A stretch of 64,000 nt of DNA from Cohnella lupini. Its GTDB lineage: Bacteria; Bacillota; Bacilli; Paenibacillales; Paenibacillaceae. The translations under genes and the position numbers were made by a program. This document shows, in pieces, positions 30,030 to 39,020 of this stretch; positions within the stretch are counted from its first letter, which is position 1, and each line of letters starts with the position of its first letter. Below the pieces are notes generated by a model. That model was not told where the DNA came from, ran no database searches, and saw nothing but the letters and a program-made list of their open reading frames with translations. Where the stretch lies: positions 124,001 to 188,000 of the forward strand of contig NZ_QRDY01000010.1 in assembly GCF_003386205.1 (NCBI RefSeq), read 5' to 3'.

Positions 30030-31325
30030 CTAATTACGTATGAAATCGATAATTTGTTGCGAAGGACGCGCGGCATCCTGTTTCAGGCGTCGAATCGCCT
30101 CGTCGCAGGACCGATGCCACTCGGATGGATCCCTTAGAATTTCCGCGGCACTCTCGGCGACGAAATCGGGATCCAAGGCTTCCGTCGTGCCGACGGCGCG
30201 CTGGCCGAGACGTTGCACGAATTGATCGATCTTGGGGTCGTACGACAGCCCAAGCAGAGGCACGTTCCGATTCGCTGCATAGATCAGCGAATGCAACCGC
30301 ATCCCGATGAGCAGCGCGCATCGGCCGACCTCCCGCAGCATCAGCTGCGGGTCATCGTGCGCCGGGGCCAGCTCCGCTGCGACCCCGGAGCCCGCTAGCC
30401 GTTCCATCACGTAGCGCGACGCATCCTCGTCCGCACCGCGATGGAACGGCAGGAAGCGCAGCCGGACGGCATGGCGTCCGGCCAGCGCTTCAAGCGCCGC
30501 AGCCGCGCGGTCGAGATCCGCGCGGTCGCTGCGCCAGAACCTGACGGACACGCCAACCAAGGGGCGCGTGTCCTCCCCGTCGGCGGCGCTATCGCCGACA
30601 CTCTCTACCGATGATTCATTTACACTCCCACTCTTCGTCTCGCTTATACTCGCTCCTGATTGGGCTCCCCCAAGCACTCCCTCAAGCTTCCCACTCTCTT
30701 CACCGACATCCAATCCCGCCGGCAACCCCATAACGGGATCCGGAACCACTTCGATCTTGACCGGCGGAACCCCGTAACGTCTCAACAGCGTTGCGGATTC
30801 CTCATCTCGCACAGACACGTAGGCGGATCGCTTAAAAGCGCGCGCGATGAAAGGCTGAAATACCTTCCGGTTAACCGGTCCGATTCCCTGGGCGTATACG
30901 AAGGTCGGTTTGCCGCACCAGCGCGCGATTGCCATGATCCCTAGATAATACGGAATGGAGCCCAGTCCCGTCGCATCCTGCAGCAAACTCCCCCCGCCAC
31001 TGATCAATCCGTCGCTATTTTTCAGCGCGCGGCGTACTTCTCCCAGCTTCGTGCGATTTACGGCTTCAACGCCGTATTGCTTTGTCGTCCACTCCGGATC
31101 GCCGGAGAGCACGACCGGCTCGACGACGATTCCCGCATCGTTCGCCGCTTCCGCCAATGCCGTCAGTATGCTTTTAAGTACCGCTTCATCACCGCTATTG
31201 CGAAAGCCGTAATAACCCGATAGAACCAATCGGTACCTTTTCCGCCCGTTCGTCGCTAATTCTTCTCCACGCTGTCCGATGTCTCTCCGCCCCAATCGAC
31301 TATATGTATATCGTAGGATGCTCAA
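30030..31325 (-). CDS. csaB: Polysaccharide pyruvyl transferase CsaB
   Basis: 431 residues from a TTG with AGGAG 9 nt upstream; the family core starts at about residue 32 (RLVLSGYYGFRNSGDEAVL), so a later start cannot be excluded. Motifs include GGGSLLQDATG, VYAQGIGPVNR, VSVRDEESATLL and, in the C-terminal domain, CALLIGMRLHSLIYAA and GLSYDPKI. CsaB adds pyruvate as a ketal to ManNAc of the secondary polymer, the ligand of SLH domains, and two SLH proteins are encoded downstream. Between the two Rossmann halves (about 207-252) there is a Ser/Gly/Glu-rich low-complexity insert rarely seen in the family. It is followed by a 181-nt gap and tagA. Confidence 0.92.
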   Translation of the reverse strand: MSILRYTYSRLGRRDIGQRGEELATNGRKRYRLVLSGYYGFRNSGDEAVLKSILTALAEAANDAGIVVEPVVLSGDPEWTTKQYGVEAVNRTKLGEVRRALKNSDGLISGGGSLLQDATGLGSIPYYLGIMAIARWCGKPTFVYAQGIGPVNRKVFQPFIARAFKRSAYVSVRDEESATLLRRYGVPPVKIEVVPDPVMGLPAGLDVGEESGKLEGVLGGAQSGASISETKSGSVNESSVESVGDSAADGEDTRPLVGVSVRFWRSDRADLDRAAAALEALAGRHAVRLRFLPFHRGADEDASRYVMERLAGSGVAAELAPAHDDPQLMLREVGRCALLIGMRLHSLIYAANRNVPLLGLSYDPKIDQFVQRLGQRAVGTTEALDPDFVAESAAEILRDPSEWHRSCDEAIRRLKQDAARPSQQIIDFIRN

Positions 31326-31768
31326 ACACGGCGTCTCCTACAAATTACCTTCAAATTCAATCTCGCAAAAGTTTCGCTTCATTATAAATCATTCGATAAC
31401 AAGCGCAATAATCCCAAACACTATCAAAATAAAGTTGTCCCAACATCTTATTTAACGTTTCCGCACAAAATATTTCGCTATAACGCTACGTCATCGCTCT
31501 ATTCGCTATACGAGTTCCATGAGCACAACCATTCAATCGTATTAACGTTACCGCATCATCTTATTCGCAATAATATTTCCGTACTATATAAAATAACGCT
31601 ACGCCATCACTTAGTATTGATACTATTCACTCAGTCACTCAGTCACTCATTCCACCTTGCTGTCCCCATCAACACCTGCCCGCAACTTCCCTCAACCAAG
31701 CCTACCGCCAAACCAAATCCCCCTCGCCGCTTCCGGAATCCTGAGCGAAGGGGATAGATTTGTTTGTT
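31326..31768. other. AT-rich intergenic stretch with decayed repeats
   Basis: About 440 nt without a gene, markedly AT-rich against GC-rich neighbours. A 19-nt element (ataacgctacg..) recurs at 31480-31498 and 31593-31611 with two differences. Around it, both copies share CATCTTATT and TATTTC(C)G segments, which suggests an old tandem duplication of about 110 nt. A CACTCAGT unit occurs two and a half times at 31628-31651. It also holds the terminator of the gene at 31769. No reading frame with a ribosome site is apparent. Confidence 0.45.
31715..31761 (-). terminator. Terminator after the DUF5693-type gene
   Basis: Arms CCCCTTCGC/GCGAGGGGG on the minus strand (9 bp with one G-U), extended by AAATC/ATTT around a small bulge, starting 8 nt after the stop codon. 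The tail is only mildly T-rich. Confidence 0.55.
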
Positions 31769-33814
31769 TTAGACCGCCTGCCCCGAGCTCCGGAACCATT
31801 TCGTCCAGATTTTCTCGGCGATCTGCCAGGCGACGATGATGACGAGTCCGATCAGGACGCCGATGCCGAGTCCGAGGAAAATACGGATAATGGACAACAG
31901 AAGCGGCGTATGGATGTGAGCGAACGTGTCGACCATCGAGAGCTGCGCGATCGTTCCCGCGATAAGGAGCACCATCCCCCAACGATACCGAAGCGCCAAG
32001 AAAATTCCGGCGAAGAACAGCGGATGTCCCAACAAAAATTCCTTCGTGCGGGGACGAACGCCGAACGTATTTTCCAGAATCGAACGGAATTGCATCTCAA
32101 TTCCCGACACTTGGCCGGAATTTCCCGTTCTCGTTAAATAGTACATACCGGCCGCACCGAGAATTCCGATGCCTACGATCCAGAGAACCGTCAGCGGCAT
32201 GGATAGAATTCTGCGCGCGTTGCCCAGCACGGTATCGCCGGATCCGTATAAGAATACGTAGAGCGCCACCAAAGCGATCGGCAAGAGGTGAAGCAAGCTG
32301 ACGCCGCGGAATTGTTGCAACACTAAGCTATACGAAACATGATTGAGAAGAGCCACGATGAAAGGAACAGCCGCAAGCGACAAAATCGTCGTCCTGACCA
32401 GGAGCAAGATTGCTCCACCTAATCTCCGTATACCCGAGATCGGGTGTCCTTCCGAGCTTTCCCTCAGTACTCTGATTCGTTTAATCAGCAGAACGACAGA
32501 CGCGGTAGGAGCGGCGACGGCCGCGAACAGCACCAAAGCTTGTACCATTAAAGTAGAGCTAAGAACGTATAGTCCCGCTCCGCCGATCCCTCCAATGACA
32601 AGCGCTGGCAGCAGCAGCGACGGGATGAACAGTCCGAAGGTCAACGCGATCAACGCGATTGCCCCCAGTGCCGCTAACCCTCTCAATAACATTTCCTGCG
32701 GAGCCTTGTGTACCTCGAACGCTTTCGGTTCCCCGATCTCGAATCCGAAATCCTTCAGCTGCTTCACGACGCCTACGGAATCTTCGTCCCCTTGGAGCAC
32801 GTCGATGATATTGTCGAACGGGTACGTGACTTGGCCTTTCGTCGAATCCCTAACCGCCGCCGCGTTCAGATAGAGCAAGCGGATGTTGCGGTCTTTGACG
32901 CCCAATACGAGACGATCCTCGAGTACCGGCTTCTTGATGACGGTCATTTCCGCTTCGCCTACGGAATGCGCGCGAATGGCATCGTACTTGAGAATATTGG
33001 CTAAGCTGGCCATCCCTTTTTGGGGGATTTTCAAATTCTCGAAAATACCGACGCCGATCCCGTACTTCTCGAGTTCGCTGGCGAACGTCCGCACTCCGCC
33101 GAACTTGAGCCCTTTGCCGAAGCCCGTGACGGCTTCTCCATCGAAGAGAACGCGCGTAACGCCCAGCTCTTGGAACGATTGCAGCCACTTGTCCACTTCT
33201 TTGGGATCGAACCGCTCGAAGCGGTCCGACAAGCGCGGAACGATCATAAACCCGGCATCCTTCAGCGCTTTCATCGCGATCGGATTCGGTTGCATCGCAC
33301 GAATGTAGGCATCGTCATAACCCATGTTCAACCTCAGTCCTGAACGGTCATTAATCGACCAATTCGTTACCTCGGCGCCATGATGGCGGAAAGCCCATTC
33401 AATAATCGGACGAAGCGTCTGCTCGTGCTCCGGCTTATTGAAGATGACGTACGTGCCATTATCCTGCGGAGAGGATATTTTTCCTTCTAGCAGCGCAGCC
33501 TGAGACGCGTTGTAAACGTTAATCTCGCCTGCCCAGGACAATTCTTCGAGAGTGCTCTCGAATACGGCCATGCCGTTAACGCCCGCGTCTTTAAGCTGCT
33601 TTAACTTCTCCTGGACGAACGCCTCCGGATTCGCTTGCGTATTCCCGACCTGCAACAAATCGCGGTAATCCATCACGATGGCGACTTCGTCCGCCGAGGA
33701 TTCCGTCTGCACTCTTGCGTACATCACGGGCAGAGCCGCCACGACGCCAAGAAGCACGACCCACCAAAGCCATTTTGCCAGTCTTGCGTTCCAAGTATTC
33801 AACCACTGGGGCAC
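31769..33814 (-). CDS. DUF5693-type membrane protein
   Basis: About 681 residues. I choose the GTG at 33814 (GGAG 8 nt upstream); an earlier in-frame start at 33856 would overlap the upstream gene. One TM helix near the N-terminus (WLWWVVLLGVVAALPVMYA), then ~350 extracytoplasmic residues that begin VAIVMDYRDLLQV and look like a TIM-barrel-type fold (NGMAVFESTLEELSW, RVLFDGEAVTGFGKG, GIGVGIFENLK), then about seven to nine TM segments to the end. This build matches the family DUF5693, of unknown function. It stands between a phosphohexomutase gene and csaB, so a role in assembly or export of the secondary cell-wall polymer is a reasonable guess, not shown. Confidence 0.8.
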   Translation of the reverse strand: MPQWLNTWNARLAKWLWWVVLLGVVAALPVMYARVQTESSADEVAIVMDYRDLLQVGNTQANPEAFVQEKLKQLKDAGVNGMAVFESTLEELSWAGEINVYNASQAALLEGKISSPQDNGTYVIFNKPEHEQTLRPIIEWAFRHHGAEVTNWSINDRSGLRLNMGYDDAYIRAMQPNPIAMKALKDAGFMIVPRLSDRFERFDPKEVDKWLQSFQELGVTRVLFDGEAVTGFGKGLKFGGVRTFASELEKYGIGVGIFENLKIPQKGMASLANILKYDAIRAHSVGEAEMTVIKKPVLEDRLVLGVKDRNIRLLYLNAAAVRDSTKGQVTYPFDNIIDVLQGDEDSVGVVKQLKDFGFEIGEPKAFEVHKAPQEMLLRGLAALGAIALIALTFGLFIPSLLLPALVIGGIGGAGLYVLSSTLMVQALVLFAAVAAPTASVVLLIKRIRVLRESSEGHPISGIRRLGGAILLLVRTTILSLAAVPFIVALLNHVSYSLVLQQFRGVSLLHLLPIALVALYVFLYGSGDTVLGNARRILSMPLTVLWIVGIGILGAAGMYYLTRTGNSGQVSGIEMQFRSILENTFGVRPRTKEFLLGHPLFFAGIFLALRYRWGMVLLIAGTIAQLSMVDTFAHIHTPLLLSIIRIFLGLGIGVLIGLVIIVAWQIAEKIWTKWFRSSGQAV

Positions 33815-33836
33815 AACGGTCACTCCTTCATTTCTA

Positions 33837-35540
33837 CTATGCCAGCGAATCCACACGTGCCATGACGGCTTGTACGAGCTGCTTCAAGGAAGCCGTTGCC
33901 TCATCCAAACCCGTGCCGCGTACCGCAAAATAAACCTTGATCTTCGGCTCGGTTCCCGACGGCCGCAAGCAGAACCAAGAACCGTCCGCAAGCATGAACT
34001 TCAGGACGTTCTCCGCCGGCAATCCATCCAGCCCCTGCGCGTAATCGAGCGACCGGGATACCGCGACGTTAGCGATTTCCTTAGGCGGGTTTGTCCGCCA
34101 ATCGTTCATGATCGAACCGATTTGCTCGACTCCGTCCTTGCCTTTAAGTGTTCGAGACTCCAGCTTTTCCAAATAAGTACCGTGTTTAGCATACAATTCG
34201 AGCAGCACTTCGTAGAGAGTTTTGCCTTGCGATTTGTAGTAGGCGGCCGCCTCGCAGATCAGGAGGCTAGCGACGACCGCGTCCTTATCCCTGGCGTATG
34301 TACCCGTCAAATATCCGTAGCTCTCCTCGTATCCGAACAAGAACTCGTGCGAGCCGCTGGCTTCGAATTTGGTCATCAGCTCGCCGATATATTTGAAGCC
34401 CGTCAGCGTGCTGAAAACCTCGCAACCGAACGAAGAAGCGATATCCGCCCCCATCTCGCTCGTTACGATCGTCTTGATGACGGCTCCGTTAGAAGGTAGT
34501 TTACCCTGAGTTTGCAAATTCGATAGCAAATAATGGACCATGAGCGCTCCGGACTGATTGCCCGTCAAGACGACGAATTCCCCTTTGTCGTTCTTCACGA
34601 CAGCGCCCATCCGATCGCAATCCGGATCCGTTCCGACGATGATGTCGGCATCGGTTTCGTTTGCCAGCTTAATGGCTAGAGTGAAGGCTTCTTGCTCCTC
34701 CGGGTTGGGCGATTTGACAGTCGGGAACATTCCGTTCGGTTGCTCTTGCTCCCATACGACTCGCACGTTCGAGAATCCGGCTTGCTCGAGCACCCGCTGA
34801 ATCGGAATGTTGCCTGCTCCGTGAAGCGGCGTGAATACGACGCCTAGAGCGGCGCCAGCTCCGTTCTTCAGCATTTCGGGCTGTACGGTCTGGGCAACTA
34901 CAGTATCGATGAAGCGAGCGTCGTCGTCATCGTTCAACCAGCAAAGGAGTCCTTGCGCTTCCGCTTCGGCTTGAGTCAATCTTTTCACCTGGTCGAATGA
35001 TTCTACGAGACGAATTTGATTGATGACCTGTTCGGCTTGATGAGGCACCAATTGTCCGCCGTCCGCCCCATAGACTTTATAACCGTTGTATTCCGGAGGA
35101 TTATGGCTTGCGGTTACGACAATACCGCCAGTCGCCTTCAAATCCCGAACGGCAAAAGACAATTGCGGGGTAGGACGCAGCGAGCGGAACAAGTAAGTAC
35201 GGATTCCGTTCGCCGCAAGCACGCATGCCGCTTCAAGAGAGTAAACGTCGGAGTTGCTACGGGAATCATGAGCGATCACGACCGAAGGCGAAGAAGACTC
35301 GCCGAGCAGGAAATTCGCGAAGCCTTGCGTCGCCTTGCCGATGACGTAACGGTTCATTCGATTCGTACCCGCGCCCATGACGCCGCGAAGACCGCCTGTT
35401 CCGAATTCCAGGTCCCGATAGAATCGATCTTCGATTTCTCCTAGCTGTCCCTCGATTCCCCGTAATTCGTCTTTCGTTTGTACGTCAATGCTGGGATCGT
35501 TGAGCCAAGCCTCGTATAGATTTTGCGGATTCATAGCCAT
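33837..35540 (-). CDS. pgcA: Phosphoglucomutase/phosphomannomutase
   Basis: 567 residues, the length of B. subtilis PgcA. Four domains with VVIAHDSRSNSD, the phosphoserine loop VTASHNPPEYNGYK, the metal loop GTDPDCDRMG, the sugar-binding GYEESYGYL and the C-terminal phosphate-binding RPSGTEPKIK. It interconverts hexose 6- and 1-phosphates; glucose-1-phosphate feeds RmlA and UDP-glucose synthesis, and mannose-1-phosphate could feed ManC. ATG with GGGAGAG upstream. It is followed after 22 nt by the DUF5693-type gene and is preceded by fabZ. Confidence 0.93.
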   Translation of the reverse strand: MAMNPQNLYEAWLNDPSIDVQTKDELRGIEGQLGEIEDRFYRDLEFGTGGLRGVMGAGTNRMNRYVIGKATQGFANFLLGESSSPSVVIAHDSRSNSDVYSLEAACVLAANGIRTYLFRSLRPTPQLSFAVRDLKATGGIVVTASHNPPEYNGYKVYGADGGQLVPHQAEQVINQIRLVESFDQVKRLTQAEAEAQGLLCWLNDDDDARFIDTVVAQTVQPEMLKNGAGAALGVVFTPLHGAGNIPIQRVLEQAGFSNVRVVWEQEQPNGMFPTVKSPNPEEQEAFTLAIKLANETDADIIVGTDPDCDRMGAVVKNDKGEFVVLTGNQSGALMVHYLLSNLQTQGKLPSNGAVIKTIVTSEMGADIASSFGCEVFSTLTGFKYIGELMTKFEASGSHEFLFGYEESYGYLTGTYARDKDAVVASLLICEAAAYYKSQGKTLYEVLLELYAKHGTYLEKLESRTLKGKDGVEQIGSIMNDWRTNPPKEIANVAVSRSLDYAQGLDGLPAENVLKFMLADGSWFCLRPSGTEPKIKVYFAVRGTGLDEATASLKQLVQAVMARVDSLA

Positions 35541-35573
35541 GGTTGATCTCTCCCTGTCTCTATGTTTTGTGCT

Positions 35574-36011
35574 TTATGCTTTAGACGGATCCGACAACGC
35601 AAACATAAGCTCGCCTTCGGCAACGACCGTGTCGCCGACTCGAGCCGTTCCGCGCCCTTTGCCGATAGGCCCTTTCAAACGCGTCACTTCGAGCTCCAGA
35701 ATGAGCGTATCTCCCGGCTTCACTTGACCGCGGAACCTAAATTCGTCGATGCCCGCGAAGAAGCCCAGTTTGCCTCTGTTTTCTTCCAGTGCCAGCATGG
35801 CGACCGTTCCGACTTGAGCGAGAGCTTCAACGATCAGTACGCCGGGCATGACGGGATATCCCGGAAAATGTCCGACGAAAAAGGGTTCGTTCATCGTGAC
35901 GTTCTTAAGCCCTACCGCCCGTTTTCCCGGTTCAAGCTCAAGTATTCGGTCTATAAGCAAGAAAGGGGGGCGGTGCGGAATCAGCTCCTGAATTTGTACG
36001 ATGTCCAACAT
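35574..36011 (-). CDS. fabZ: 3-hydroxyacyl-ACP dehydratase FabZ
   Basis: 145 residues from ATG 36011, with GGAGG 8 nt upstream; longer frames start without a ribosome site. Hotdog fold with the catalytic histidine in [11 protein letters not shown], then [26 protein letters not shown] containing the catalytic glutamate, and [17 protein letters not shown]. It dehydrates (3R)-hydroxyacyl-ACP in fatty acid elongation, in the cytoplasm. In B. subtilis fabZ also follows mbl-flhO-flhP, so the order is ancestral. Confidence 0.95.
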   Translation of the reverse strand: MLDIVQIQELIPHRPPFLLIDRILELEPGKRAVGLKNVTMNEPFFVGHFPGYPVMPGVLIVEALAQVGTVAMLALEENRGKLGFFAGIDEFRFRGQVKPGDTLILELEVTRLKGPIGKGRGTARVGDTVVAEGELMFALSDPSKA

Positions 36012-36143
36012 TATTAATTCCTCCATTGATAGGCAACGCATGTCGTTGCGATTTGGTACCGCGGCAGGTGCATAAGGCTTCAACCGGCGGCAAATAATAC
36101 AATCACCCCCGATGCGAGCTGCAGTCGCTAAGGTTGATATAAG

Positions 36144-36186
36144 AGAGCTAACCGCCGCCCGCCGACTCTAGCCGGCGGCGGGCTCT
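36144..36186 (-). terminator. GC-rich hairpin after the phosphatidyltransferase gene
   Basis: Outer AGAGC/GCTCT and inner CGCCGCC/GGCGG(G)CGG pairing on the minus strand, 33 nt after the stop codon. The tail CTCTCTTATATC is weakly U-rich, so it may be a terminator or simply a stable 3' end. Confidence 0.5.
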
Positions 36187-36218
36187 TTTGTGGATACGCC
36201 TTGAATTGCGCGATATCT

Positions 36219-36728
36219 TTAGGATGCCCGGTTCAAACTTTTGAATTTCATGAAATATATAACCGAAGCAACGAAAGATAAAGCAATCCCGATCCATAAC
36301 ACGGTTACTCCGCCCGGCTGATCGAGAAATAGCAACGTTATCGCAACATAGTAAATAACCGTAGTCGCTTTTCCCAATAGGTTGGCCGGTACGGTTTTTA
36401 AACCTCTGAAGTGATAGATAGCCGACGCTATAATCATGACCGTCTCCCTGAAAGCCATTACGATGAATGCCAATAACGGGAGGGCGCTCTTGATCAGCAA
36501 AGCCAAAATAACGGATAACATCATCAGTTTGTCCGCTAGGGGATCGAGCATACTGCCGGTGACTGTCACCTGTCCGCTCCGACGGGCGATGAATCCGTCC
36601 AGAAAATCCGTAATTCCCGCAACAAGCAAAGTGCACAACGCGGCGATCGGTTTATCGTTTAAATACAAAACCAAAAACAGGGGGATTAACACGAATCGGG
36701 ACGAGGTCAACATATTGGGTACGTTCAT
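36219..36728 (-). CDS. CDP-alcohol phosphatidyltransferase, PgsA-like
   Basis: 169 residues with about four to five TM segments. The catalytic CDP-alcohol motif is complete: DFLDGFIARRSGQVTVTGSMLDPLADK, i.e. D-G-(x2)-A-R-(x8)-G-(x3)-D-(x3)-D. The N-terminus NVPNMLTSSRFVLIPLFL is typical of phosphatidylglycerophosphate synthases. The probable reaction is CDP-diacylglycerol plus glycerol-3-phosphate to PGP. The classic pgsA usually lies elsewhere (near recA), so this may be a second paralogue. It ends with a GC-rich hairpin and precedes fabZ by about 200 nt. Confidence 0.85.
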   Translation of the reverse strand: MNVPNMLTSSRFVLIPLFLVLYLNDKPIAALCTLLVAGITDFLDGFIARRSGQVTVTGSMLDPLADKLMMLSVILALLIKSALPLLAFIVMAFRETVMIIASAIYHFRGLKTVPANLLGKATTVIYYVAITLLFLDQPGGVTVLWIGIALSFVASVIYFMKFKSLNRAS

Positions 36729-36791
36729 TCCCGGTCATCCCCCATTTCTCTAAAGTTCCCCATTATTATACCGCTCACCCCTACAAATGAA

Positions 36792-36820
36792 AACTCCCCG
36801 AGCGCGGAAGCCGGGGAGTT
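36792..36820 (-). terminator. Terminator after the EpuA-like gene
   Basis: 9-bp stem AACTCCCCG/CGGGGAGTT with an 11-nt loop and TTTTCATTT tail on the minus strand, 31 nt downstream of the stop codon. Confidence 0.8.
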
Positions 36821-36851
36821 GCCGTCCCGGTTGCAAGGCGCAGGCCAGGCA

Positions 36852-37088
36852 TCAGCCGCCCTCCGCGAACACGAGATCATACATATGCTTCCATGTGTTG
36901 AAATCGAACACGTCGGACAGCGGCTTGTCCCCGAGTACGACATATCCGATCGCCAAACCAACGATTAGCGCCGCCACGCACAATACAGGGATAATCAACA
37001 ATTTAATGCTCATCCAAACGACTCGCGCGATCATTCTTCCGGAGGAGGAACGCTTGCCGGGTTCGTTCGAACGGGTGGTAGCTGTCAT
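36852..37088 (-). CDS. Small EpuA-like membrane protein
   Basis: 78 residues: a basic Ser/Arg-rich N-terminus, one TM helix (LLIIPVLCVAALIVGLAIGYVVLG), then a short extracytoplasmic tail with DVFDFNTWKHMYDLVF. This is the build of the EpuA family, often misnamed a DNA-directed RNA polymerase beta subunit. The D-W-x-H-x-D-L tail is the conserved part. Role unknown. It has GGAG upstream, follows flhP by 65 nt and ends in its own terminator, so it is probably the last gene of the mbl-flhO-flhP transcript. Confidence 0.75.
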   Translation of the reverse strand: MTATTRSNEPGKRSSSGRMIARVVWMSIKLLIIPVLCVAALIVGLAIGYVVLGDKPLSDVFDFNTWKHMYDLVFAEGG

Positions 37089-37153
37089 GAAGAATTCGTC
37101 TCCTTCATCGCGCAGCGCGGAGAATCATGGACTGACCGCTCCGCCGTCGCTTA

Positions 37154-37996
37154 TCAACCGCGTAGGTTATTCGCCATTCCCATCATTTGCTCGCTTGAGG
37201 AAAGAGCCCTTGAGCTTAGTTGATACGCGCGTTGCACGATCATCAAATCGGTCATTTCGTCGGTCATATTCACGTTGGATTGCTCCACGTAACCTTGCCG
37301 AACGGCTATTCCGGTCTCTCCGTTAGGAAGAGGGGCAATCTCTCGAACGACGTCCTCCGGGTTAATGTCCGCGGGAATTCCGAACAAATTGTCCGCCAAC
37401 GCTTGTAAGAACACGGGATTGGTTACTTCCACCAATTTCAGTTTACCCAGGTTGATCGAGTCGGTTCCCGCGCTATCGACGGCCGTCATCGTTCCATCCG
37501 TAGCTATCGTGAGGTTATATCCTTCGGGAACTCGGATGAAATCATCGCCCGCTCCCGTATCTCCCACGACTTGCTGGCCCGAATTAGTAACCAAGATGCG
37601 GTCTCCGTTCGCGTCGGGCATCAATTGAAAGGGGCCGTGACGGGTAAACGCCCTGGCTCCGTTAATGTCTCCGTCGGTGCGTACCTCGAACAGTGCGTTG
37701 CCTTCAATCGCAACGTCCGTCATATTGTCCGTCCGTTGCAGAACTCCTTGGGACATGTCCGTTTGCAAGGAGGTCATTCTCGCGCCCCATCCTTGCGTGA
37801 AACCGAGCGGAGTCCGTCTCCCGGGCTGATTAAAATCCTCCACGTGAGGGTTAAGACTAGTCATGATATCTTCAAACACTGCGGTTTTCCGTTTATAACC
37901 GACGGTATTGGAATTGGCGACATTATCGGCAAGCATGTCCAGCTTTTGTTGAAGGGCGCCCATGGAGACGGACGCAGTGATCATGGAGTTATTCAC
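37154..37996 (-). CDS. flhP: Flagellar hook-basal body protein FlhP
   Basis: 280 residues from a GTG with AGGAGG 9 nt upstream. The N-terminal flagellar rod motif MGALQQKLDMLADNVANSNTVGYKR and the C-terminal heptad-like QGYVEQSNVNMTDEMTDLM and QRAYQLSSRALSSSEQMM are those of FlgF/FlgG-type rod proteins. It is exported by the flagellar type III system and forms part of the distal rod. Beside flhO and mbl as in B. subtilis. Confidence 0.9.
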   Translation of the reverse strand: MNNSMITASVSMGALQQKLDMLADNVANSNTVGYKRKTAVFEDIMTSLNPHVEDFNQPGRRTPLGFTQGWGARMTSLQTDMSQGVLQRTDNMTDVAIEGNALFEVRTDGDINGARAFTRHGPFQLMPDANGDRILVTNSGQQVVGDTGAGDDFIRVPEGYNLTIATDGTMTAVDSAGTDSINLGKLKLVEVTNPVFLQALADNLFGIPADINPEDVVREIAPLPNGETGIAVRQGYVEQSNVNMTDEMTDLMIVQRAYQLSSRALSSSEQMMGMANNLRG

Positions 37997-38117
37997 TTAG
38001 GCATTCCTCCTAATAAGGATGTTCAATAAGTCAACTTTTGATCACGGAGTGATACGGGAAGCTGAATCGACATCGAATCTTGCATTCAGCCGGGCCTTCT
38101 GGTGCTCTCTCGTCCGA

Positions 38118-38984
38118 TTATACCCGACCTACATCGTTAACGGTTTTCTGCAAACTGCTGTCGTAAGCCTGAATCACTTTCTGATTCGCCTCGTAAGCGC
38201 GAAGCGCCGCCATCAAGTCTACCGATGCCTGGGCGGCATCCACATTGGAACGCTCCAGATATCCTTGCCGGACATCAACCCGTTCTTCGGCTGCGATCTG
38301 TCTGATCCCGGCAGGTTCGCCCGCATAGCTGAACCGTCCGTCGCCTTGACGAATCAAGAGATTGGGATTGTCCACTCGCATGATACGAAGTTGAGGCGCA
38401 CCGTCTAGCGGTAATCCGTCAACTGCGCTCAACAATCTGCCATCGCCCGAAACGGCGACTTGTTCCCACGAAACGTTCACGAAGATAGGTTGTCCATCGG
38501 TGCCGACGACCTGAAGCCCGTCCGAAGTGAGCAACATCCCGTCCGGCGCCGTCTTGAAGCTTCCGTCCCTCGTGTATTCTTCTTCTCCTTGGGCCGACAA
38601 TACGGAGAAAAAGGCTTGAGGCTTGTAGCTGACTTCGCCGTCCTCGTTCACATATTTGCCGGATGCGTCGAACGGAGTTCCGTCGACCAGAATATCGGAT
38701 ACAAGAGCCATATCTTGGGAGCGATACGTTTGCTGCAGATCGCCTTGGCTCATTTGCATCAGGTTCTCTTCCGCGAATACGCCTAAGCTTAGCTTGCCTA
38801 AGCTGCCTTGCGGCGGATTGGCTCCGCCCATGACGGAGATCAGCATCTCGGGAAAAGTACGCGTAACCGCATTACTGCTCTTAAAACCCGGTGTATTGAG
38901 GTTGGCGATATTATTCGTAATCGTATCGTGACGTCGCTGTTGAGCTAACATCCCCGATGCGGCCGTGTACAGACCTCTTAACAT
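38118..38984 (-). CDS. flhO: Flagellar hook-basal body protein FlhO
   Basis: 288 residues, ATG with GAGGAGG upstream. LRGLYTAASGMLAQQRRHD, then TNNIANLNTPGFKSS at the N-terminus, and QGYLERSNVDAAQASVDLM and ALRAYEANQKVIQAYD at the C-terminus. These paired helices build the rod coiled-coil of FlgG-like proteins. The central domain is beta-rich. It lies 36 nt after mbl and about 120 nt before flhP, in the same direction. Confidence 0.9.
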   Translation of the reverse strand: MLRGLYTAASGMLAQQRRHDTITNNIANLNTPGFKSSNAVTRTFPEMLISVMGGANPPQGSLGKLSLGVFAEENLMQMSQGDLQQTYRSQDMALVSDILVDGTPFDASGKYVNEDGEVSYKPQAFFSVLSAQGEEEYTRDGSFKTAPDGMLLTSDGLQVVGTDGQPIFVNVSWEQVAVSGDGRLLSAVDGLPLDGAPQLRIMRVDNPNLLIRQGDGRFSYAGEPAGIRQIAAEERVDVRQGYLERSNVDAAQASVDLMAALRAYEANQKVIQAYDSSLQKTVNDVGRV

Positions 38985-39020
38985 GGTGCAGCCTCCTCAT
39001 ATACGCTAAATCCGTGACAT

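Noticed and set aside
31628..31651. CACTCAGT repeats as a CRISPR-like or binding array
   Set aside because: Only two and a half adjacent 8-nt units, no spacers and no cas genes; simple slippage is enough.
33678..34499. 273-codon plus-strand frame over pgcA
   Set aside because: Antisense shadow; PgcA motifs are complete on the minus strand.
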